A stretch of 19,519 bases of DNA, from assembly GCA_017543025.1 (NCBI GenBank), contig JAFYGX010000212.1, positions 1 to 19,519 of the forward strand. The letters run 5' to 3'. The translations under genes were made by a program, and so were the position numbers. Below are positions 15,041-19,519 of this stretch, in pieces. The number at the start of each line of letters is the position of its first letter. Position 1 is the stretch's first letter. Source of the DNA: Solobacterium sp. (GTDB taxonomy: Bacteria > Bacillota_I > Bacilli_A > Erysipelotrichales > Erysipelotrichaceae). Under the pieces are notes generated by a model. It saw nothing but the letters and a program-made list of their open reading frames with translations, had not been told where the DNA came from and did no database searches.

Positions 15041-15922
15041 TTATTCTCCGGCAGGGATTACTGAGCCGTCACTCCAGGTCGATCTGATGAAATCTCTGAT
15101 TGCGTCAGACTGAAGCACTTCCTTCAGTGCGAGAATTCTCGAATCATTTTCCTTGCCTTCCTGGCAGACAAGAATATTCACATAAGGGTTATCCTGTCCT
15201 GCCTGTTCCAGGATCAGTGCGTCCTGACTCGGTTTAAGACCGGCTCCGATCGCATAGTTTCCATTGATCGCAACCAGATCAGCCTGCGGATCTTCAAGTG
15301 CATTTGTCAGCTGTTCCGGATTCACTTCAATCGAGAAATCAAAGTTATGCGGGTTTTCAACAATATCTTCCTTTGTTGCATTGAGCGAGTCCACACCGTC
15401 TTTCAGCTTGATCAGCCCTTCTTTTGCAAGGATTTCAAGCACGCGGCCATGATCGGCCACCGAGTTGGAAGTAATGATGTGCGCGCCCTCCGGCAGCTCT
15501 TCAACGCTCTTAAATTTTTTTGAATAGAAGCCAACCGGTTCAATATGAATTCCCGCGACATTGGAAATCTTATAACCGTTTTCCTTCTTTTCATTGTCAA
15601 AGAACGGCACATGCTGGAAGAAGTTTGCATCATAATCTCCGTCAGAAACTGCACGGTTCGGTGTGTAGTAATCTTCTGTCTCAATAATTTCAAGCTCGAT
15701 GTTGTACTTCTCGAGAAGAATCGGCTTCGCTTCATTCAGAATCACTTCATGCGGATTTGCCGTCGCAACAACAGACAGCACAGCCGGCTCGGAAGACGCT
15801 GTATTCTGGCCTTCTGATCCTGCTGTTGCAGGAGAAGATGCGGATGATGATGAGCTGCACGCCGCAAGTGCAAGTGCAGCTGCGGCTGCAGTGACTGTTT
15901 TCAGAAAGAATTTCTTTTTCAT
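15041..15922 (-). CDS. metQ: Methionine ABC transporter substrate-binding lipoprotein MetQ
   Basis: A 293-residue NlpA/MetQ lipoprotein that captures methionine (L- and often D-) outside the membrane and passes it to MetI-MetN. Seen: a lipoprotein signal with lipobox LAAC and lipidated C22, a serine-rich linker, then the mature domain opening LSVVATANPHEVILNEAKPI, with ETEDYYTPNRAVSDGDYDANFFQHVPFF and VAINGNYAIGAGLKP, all typical of this family. The ATG has AAAAGGGG about 11 nt upstream. It is the last gene of metN-metI-metQ, 27 bases after metI, and is followed by a strong terminator. Control is through the T-box upstream of metN. Substrate is supported by both family and the methionine-specific T-box. 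Confidence 0.95.
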   Translation of the reverse strand: MKKKFFLKTVTAAAAALALAACSSSSSASSPATAGSEGQNTASSEPAVLSVVATANPHEVILNEAKPILLEKYNIELEIIETEDYYTPNRAVSDGDYDANFFQHVPFFDNEKKENGYKISNVAGIHIEPVGFYSKKFKSVEELPEGAHIITSNSVADHGRVLEILAKEGLIKLKDGVDSLNATKEDIVENPHNFDFSIEVNPEQLTNALEDPQADLVAINGNYAIGAGLKPSQDALILEQAGQDNPYVNILVCQEGKENDSRILALKEVLQSDAIRDFIRSTWSDGSVIPAGE

Positions 15923-15949
15923 GTTTTTTCTACCCCTTTTTCCTACAGA

Positions 15950-16606
15950 TTAACGCTTATCGATTTTTTTCACGATCGCATCACCTGCCCACTGGATCGC
16001 AAACACGATCAGGACAATGATGACGGTTGATGTATACAGTACAGCTTCATTGCGTCTTGCAAAACCGTACATGTAGGCAAGATTGCCGAGTCCGCCGGCA
16101 CCGATTGCACCGGCCATAGCCGTATATCCCACCAGTGAGATTCCGGTCACTGCGATGCCGGATACGATAGCCGGCATTGATTCTGGAAGAAGTACTTTCC
16201 AGATAATCTGTCCGTTCGATGCGCCCATCGATTTTGAAGCTTCAATCGTTCCTTTATCGACTTCCTGAAATGCGATTACGCACATTCTGGCAAAGAATGG
16301 CGTAGATGCAGCGATCAGCGGCGGAAGCGCCGCCTTTGCGCCAAGCATTGAACCGACCAGTGCCCGGGTCAGCGGAATCAGAAGAATCAGCAGAATCATA
16401 AACGGGATCGCCCGGAGCACATTGACAATCGCATCGGTGATCCGATTAAGGATCCTGTTCTCAATGAGTCCGCCGGTCTGTGTGCAGTAAAGGAAAATTC
16501 CGATAATCAGTCCGAATACTGTCGCAAAAAACAGTGATACGAACGTCATGAATACCGTTTCCCACACTGCAGTCAGCAGCTGATCAAAATTCAGTCCAGT
16601 ACTCAT
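15950..16606 (-). CDS. metI: Methionine ABC transporter permease MetI
   Basis: A 218-residue permease of the methionine importer. Seen: five hydrophobic segments in the usual MetI layout (first FMTFVSLFFATVFGLIIGIF, about residues 19-38) and the EAA coupling loop EASKSMGASNGQIIWKVLLP (about residues 122-141), which docks onto MetN. The segment GISLVGYTAMAGAIGAGGLG near residue 155 is highly characteristic of the family. Start and stop are certain: its ATG overlaps the metN stop by four bases, giving translational coupling. Confidence 0.95.
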   Translation of the reverse strand: MSTGLNFDQLLTAVWETVFMTFVSLFFATVFGLIIGIFLYCTQTGGLIENRILNRITDAIVNVLRAIPFMILLILLIPLTRALVGSMLGAKAALPPLIAASTPFFARMCVIAFQEVDKGTIEASKSMGASNGQIIWKVLLPESMPAIVSGIAVTGISLVGYTAMAGAIGAGGLGNLAYMYGFARRNEAVLYTSTVIIVLIVFAIQWAGDAIVKKIDKR

Positions 16607-17622
16607 AGCACCTCCACTTTTACGCCTTCATTCACAAGCGTTTCAACAAACAGGTTATATTCCTCATCCCTGCCATGATAGATATGCAGATAGGTAACGC
16701 CATATGCTCCGCTTGCCGAGTCGGTAATATTCGATTCCACAATACTGACCGGAAATGATACTTTCCGGATCGCATTGGCAATCAGCGCATCATTCGTATT
16801 GTTTCCCGTAAAGGTCAGACGCAGCAGCTGGCCATCCGGATATTTCAGCTTCAGATTCTCCGCGAGCTCTTCAATCGGCGAATGGTCATCCACATTCTGA
16901 ACAAACCGTTTTGTCACTTCATGTCTCGGATGTTCAAACAGTTCCTTCACCGTTCCGGTTTCAACGATCTTTCCTTCGCTCATGACAGCCATTTTTGAAC
17001 AGACCCTCTGAACCACTTCCATCTGATGGGTGATCATTACAATCGTAATTCCGAGTTCGTCATTGATTTTCTTCAAAAGATCAAGAATCTGTTCTGTGGT
17101 ATCCGGATCAAGTGCTGATGTCGCTTCATCACACAACAGGATACGCGGATTGTTCGCAAGTGCACGGGCAATGCCTACTCTCTGTTTCTGTCCGCCTGAA
17201 AGTTCGCTGGGATATGCATTCTCCCTTCCGTCGAGACCTACCAGATGAATCAGTTCCGCAGAACGCGCTTTCCGCTCTTCCTTCGGAATTCCCGCAAATT
17301 CAAGCGGAAGCTCAATATTGCTGCGGACTGTCCTTGACCAGAGAAGATTGAAGTGCTGAAAGATCATACCGATCTTCTGACGTTCAATATTAAGCTCTTT
17401 TTTCGACAGCGTCTGCATCGTTTTGCCGTCGATAATCACATCGCCGGCACTCTGTCTCTCGAGCTGATTGATGATTCTTACCAGAGTGCTTTTTCCTGCG
17501 CCGGAATAACCGATGATCCCGAATATTTCACCATCCTGAATCGTCAGGGATACTCCGTTTACCGCATGAATCTGATCTTCTTTGGTTTCAAATACCTTTG
17601 TGATATTTTTCAGCTCAATCAT
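16603..17622 (-). CDS. metN: Methionine ABC transporter ATP-binding protein MetN
   Basis: A 339-residue ATPase of the methionine importer. Seen: Walker A GYSGAGKST (residues 38-46), Q-loop FQHFNLL (88-94), signature LSGGQKQR (141-148), Walker B ILLCDE (161-166), the switch histidine in MITHQ, and a C-terminal NIL-type regulatory domain (about 255-339) that binds methionine and shuts transport off. Two ATGs lie close together at 17628 and 17622. The second is chosen because AGGAG is 8 nt before it but only 2 nt before the first, and MIELKNITKV matches family N-termini. It is preceded by the methionine T-box and overlaps metI. Confidence 0.96.
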   Translation of the reverse strand: MIELKNITKVFETKEDQIHAVNGVSLTIQDGEIFGIIGYSGAGKSTLVRIINQLERQSAGDVIIDGKTMQTLSKKELNIERQKIGMIFQHFNLLWSRTVRSNIELPLEFAGIPKEERKARSAELIHLVGLDGRENAYPSELSGGQKQRVGIARALANNPRILLCDEATSALDPDTTEQILDLLKKINDELGITIVMITHQMEVVQRVCSKMAVMSEGKIVETGTVKELFEHPRHEVTKRFVQNVDDHSPIEELAENLKLKYPDGQLLRLTFTGNNTNDALIANAIRKVSFPVSIVESNITDSASGAYGVTYLHIYHGRDEEYNLFVETLVNEGVKVEVL

Positions 17623-17639
17623 GCTCATCTCTCCTTTCC

Positions 17640-17892
17640 AAAAAAACCGCCCCTGATGCAGGGACGGGATTTCTCACGTGTTACCACCTTGCTTCGCAGA
17701 ACCATCACCGGAACTGCCTCACTGAGTACAGACATACTCGTTTCTGCTAACGGGGAATTCCGTCAGACCCTACATTTCGGATCTGCAGCTCCAAGACCAT
17801 GTTCACCTGTTTTCCGCTGATTCCTTTTCAGCTGCCGGAACTCTCTTCTGCAGCAGTCAGCAGGTTACTCTTCTTTTCATTGCCTTTATAGT
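17640..17892 (-). promoter_or_regulatory. Methionine T-box riboswitch
   Basis: A full T-box leader upstream of metN. Stem I has the AGAAGAGAGTT bulge element (17839-17849) and a specifier loop with GAAC-AUG-G, specifier codon AUG at 17798-17800, so it reads tRNA-Met. The T-box proper, AAGGTGGTAACACG, is at 17677-17690; its TGGT bulge can pair with the ACCA end of tRNA-Met. The terminator CCGTCCCTG/CAGGGGCGG with a U run (17640-17667) overlaps the 3' half of the antiterminator. Uncharged tRNA-Met should stabilise the antiterminator and switch the transporter on. Motif, codon and operon function all agree. Confidence 0.95.
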
Positions 17893-17897
17893 TACTG

Positions 17898-17925
17898 AGT
17901 TTACAACAAACCGATTGAAAGTCAA
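17898..17925 (-). promoter_or_regulatory. Promoter of the T-box/metNIQ operon
   Basis: Minus strand TTGACT (17920-17925), 16-bp spacer, TAAACT (17898-17903) preceded by TG. Transcription would begin near 17891, just before the T-box stem I. Confidence 0.6.
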
Positions 17926-17973
17926 CAGCTTTTTTTGCCTCCCGCATACCTGTTCAGCCGCAGACGGATATGT

Positions 17974-18002
17974 AAAAAACCAGCGAACGGTCCGCTGGTT
18001 TT
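17974..18002 (-). terminator. Terminator of ftsZ
   Basis: Minus strand AAACCAGCG (loop GACCGTT) CGCTGGTTT followed by a T run (plus A run 17974-17979), about 20 bases after the ftsZ stop. Confidence 0.9.
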
Positions 18003-18023
18003 CACTGATTATGAATATGCTGT

Positions 18024-19115
18024 TCAGTTTCTATGGAAGAATGCCGGAATTCCGTCATCTTCATCTTCCTGCATATTGATGGAGCCGAATCCGAGTCCGT
18101 CATCGTTTCCGCTCATCGATACACCATTCATCGGGCTGGCGGAAATCGCCGGTCCGTCACTCGGTATATAATCCGGTCTCGGCAGATCAAATCCGGTCGC
18201 AATGACTGTAACAATGCTTGCCTCACCGATCTTATCATTAATCGCTACACCAAAGAGGATGACGATATCAGCACCAGCCGCATCACGGATATAATCAACC
18301 GCTTCCTGCGCATCATAGGCGCTCATGGATACGCCGCCGGTAACATTGACAATTGCAGATTTCGCACCGGATATCTGTGCCTCAAGCAGCGGCGACTGAA
18401 TCGCTTTTTCAGCTGCTTCCTGCGCTTTGTTTTCGCCCTGTGCCATACCGATACCGATCAGCGCGCTTCCCTGACCTTCCATTACAGATTTGATATCCGC
18501 AAAGTCCAGGTTGATAATTGCAGGAACCGCAATCAGGTCAGTAATCGTCTGAACACCCTGCCGGAGAATATTGTCAGCTTCCTTGAAGGCATCCTCAAAG
18601 GGAATATGACCGATGACTTCCAGAACCTTGTTGTTCGAAATAATAATCAGAGAATCAACATATTCCTTGAGCTGTTCCAGACCCTGTTCTGCCTGTACCA
18701 TACGTTTCCGTCCTTCGAAATTAAACGGCTTTGTAACAATACCGACTGTCAGACAGCCAAGCTCTTTTGCTATTTTCGCAAACATCGGAGATGCACCGGT
18801 ACCTGTTCCTCCGCCGAGTCCGGCTGTCAGGAATACCATATCGGTGCCTTCCATTGCTTTCCGTATCTCTTCTTCACTTTCAACCGCGGCTTTTCTTCCG
18901 TTATCCGGATTACCGCCAGCGCCCAGTCCTGCTTTTCCAAGCTGTATTTTATTCTGCACAGGTGAAACATCAAGCGCCTGCAGATCTGTATTAGCTATAT
19001 AAAACTCTACTCCCTGCACACCTTCCTGAACCATCCGGTTCACTGCGTTTCCGCCGGCACCGCCAATGCCGAATACCTTGATTCTTGCCACCTGGTTATA
19101 CATCAAATCTGCCAT
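18024..19115 (-). CDS. ftsZ: Cell division protein FtsZ
   Basis: A 363-residue tubulin-like GTPase that assembles the division ring. Seen: N-terminal FGIGGAGGNAVNRM (residues 15-28), the tubulin signature GGGTGTG (101-107), the T7 synergy loop NLDFAD (202-207), and the C-terminal conserved peptide DDGIPAFFHRN used for binding FtsA, EzrA and similar partners. The linker before the tail is short and acidic. The ATG at 19115 has AGAGGGG about 9 nt upstream, 15 bases after the stop of the preceding gene, so both are co-transcribed. Length and all functional motifs are normal. EzrA, encoded in the same window, is a known FtsZ partner in Bacilli. Confidence 0.98.
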   Translation of the reverse strand: MADLMYNQVARIKVFGIGGAGGNAVNRMVQEGVQGVEFYIANTDLQALDVSPVQNKIQLGKAGLGAGGNPDNGRKAAVESEEEIRKAMEGTDMVFLTAGLGGGTGTGASPMFAKIAKELGCLTVGIVTKPFNFEGRKRMVQAEQGLEQLKEYVDSLIIISNNKVLEVIGHIPFEDAFKEADNILRQGVQTITDLIAVPAIINLDFADIKSVMEGQGSALIGIGMAQGENKAQEAAEKAIQSPLLEAQISGAKSAIVNVTGGVSMSAYDAQEAVDYIRDAAGADIVILFGVAINDKIGEASIVTVIATGFDLPRPDYIPSDGPAISASPMNGVSMSGNDDGLGFGSINMQEDEDDGIPAFFHRN

Positions 19116-19130
19116 AAAATGGTACCCCTC

Positions 19131-19519
19131 TTATTTCTTTGCGTCGAAAAGAATTCCTCTTAACTTTTTCGCAAGTGTATCTTCCGTAGCTGCACTGTCG
19201 GATTTCTCACGATAGGATACGGATTTTATAAATGCTTTCATATCAAGACTGTTATCGGTATATCCGGTAATAGCCTGCCTGTCTTTATAAGCGTAGAAAA
19301 GCCCGAGGCAGGCAGACAGTCCTGCATTGCGTCCACCCAGCGTTTCGGGAATATAGTCCTTGACTTCGCTCTTGAGAGCTGCCTGAAGCAAACCAGAAAA
19401 TCCCTGCATTTCTCCGCCCTCGCCTGTAATAATAACAGCTGTTTTCCCCGCTTACAAGATTGGCCGGCATAATTTATCGATCGACGCAACCCATTTCATT
19501 GCCATCGGACGAAGGCACA
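19131..19519 (-). pseudogene. ftsA: 3' end of an ftsA-type gene with an in-frame stop codon
   Basis: The reading frame that ends 15 bases before ftsZ can be followed to the right edge: LRPMAMKWVASIDKLCRPIL, then TAA (19452-19454), then AGKTAVIITGEGGEMQGFSG and on through YIPETLGGRNAGLSACLGLF, YAYKDRQ and DNSLDMKAFIKSVSYREK to LRGILFDAKK. Both sides are in the same frame and both look like real protein, so a single base change (for example from CAA, GAA or TTA) rather than a frameshift would explain it. Position immediately before ftsZ and the actin-fold-like GEGGEMQG / ETLGGRNAGL segments make FtsA the best name, but similarity to standard FtsA is judged only by eye. If real, the protein loses its last ~107 residues. 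Sequencing error is an equally good explanation. The N-terminal part lies outside the window. Confidence 0.7.

Noticed and set aside
19238..19489. 83-codon leftward frame bridging the ftsA stop in another frame
   Set aside because: It does not resemble the FtsA-like protein on either side; the authentic frame is continuous apart from the TAA, so a programmed frameshift is not needed.

Overview
The window looks like chromosomal DNA of a Gram-positive Bacillota, probably an Erysipelotrichia-type gut bacterium. This rests on EzrA, a Gram-positive ThiI without a rhodanese domain, a zinc-free S4, a methionine T-box and a MetNIQ transporter. The organism assignment is an inference; no rRNA or tRNA gene was seen. 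Most of the window is ordinary, densely packed housekeeping DNA. The accessory part is confined to the first ~1.4 kb and to the 9.7-15.0 kb block.

Left end (1-1.5 kb): all recognisable elements read leftward. A secreted DUF5648-type repeat protein lies at 823-1353 with its own terminator. To its left is a ~306 bp element (442-747) bounded by perfect 12-bp inverted repeats and carrying eight copies of a TTATGCCGA-like site. Next comes a ~260-280 nt region (about 157-433) that folds, read leftward, into many short perfect hairpins; it is a strong candidate structured non-coding RNA, possibly of the raiA class. It runs straight into a decayed DUF5648 gene fragment that leaves the window at base 1.

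1.5-5.9 kb: a leftward, tightly overlapping operon ezrA - cysteine desulfurase - thiI - small 82-aa protein, combining a division regulator with a tRNA/thiamine sulfur-transfer pair. A ~0.6 kb stretch without a convincing gene separates it from rpsD.

6.4-9.7 kb: rpsD (rightward) has a consensus sigma-A promoter and a ~160 nt structured leader, as expected for S4 autoregulation, and ends in a terminator shared with the convergent gmk. gmk and rqcH are divergent. rqcH, the ribosome quality control factor, appears to have a leaderless mRNA.

9.7-15.0 kb: a leftward cluster of a small membrane protein, a Nudix hydrolase, a possible acetyltransferase-fold/papain-like protein, a 1082-residue membrane-anchored glucosaminidase-like surface protein, and a 90-residue ParB-fold protein. 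The last four are overlapping or nearly abutting. I do not know this as a described system; it is the best candidate here for new biology.

15.0-19.5 kb: metN-metI-metQ (methionine ABC importer) behind a methionine-specific T-box riboswitch, then ftsZ with its terminator, and the 3' end of a gene that should be ftsA. That gene carries an in-frame TAA codon about 107 codons before its natural end.
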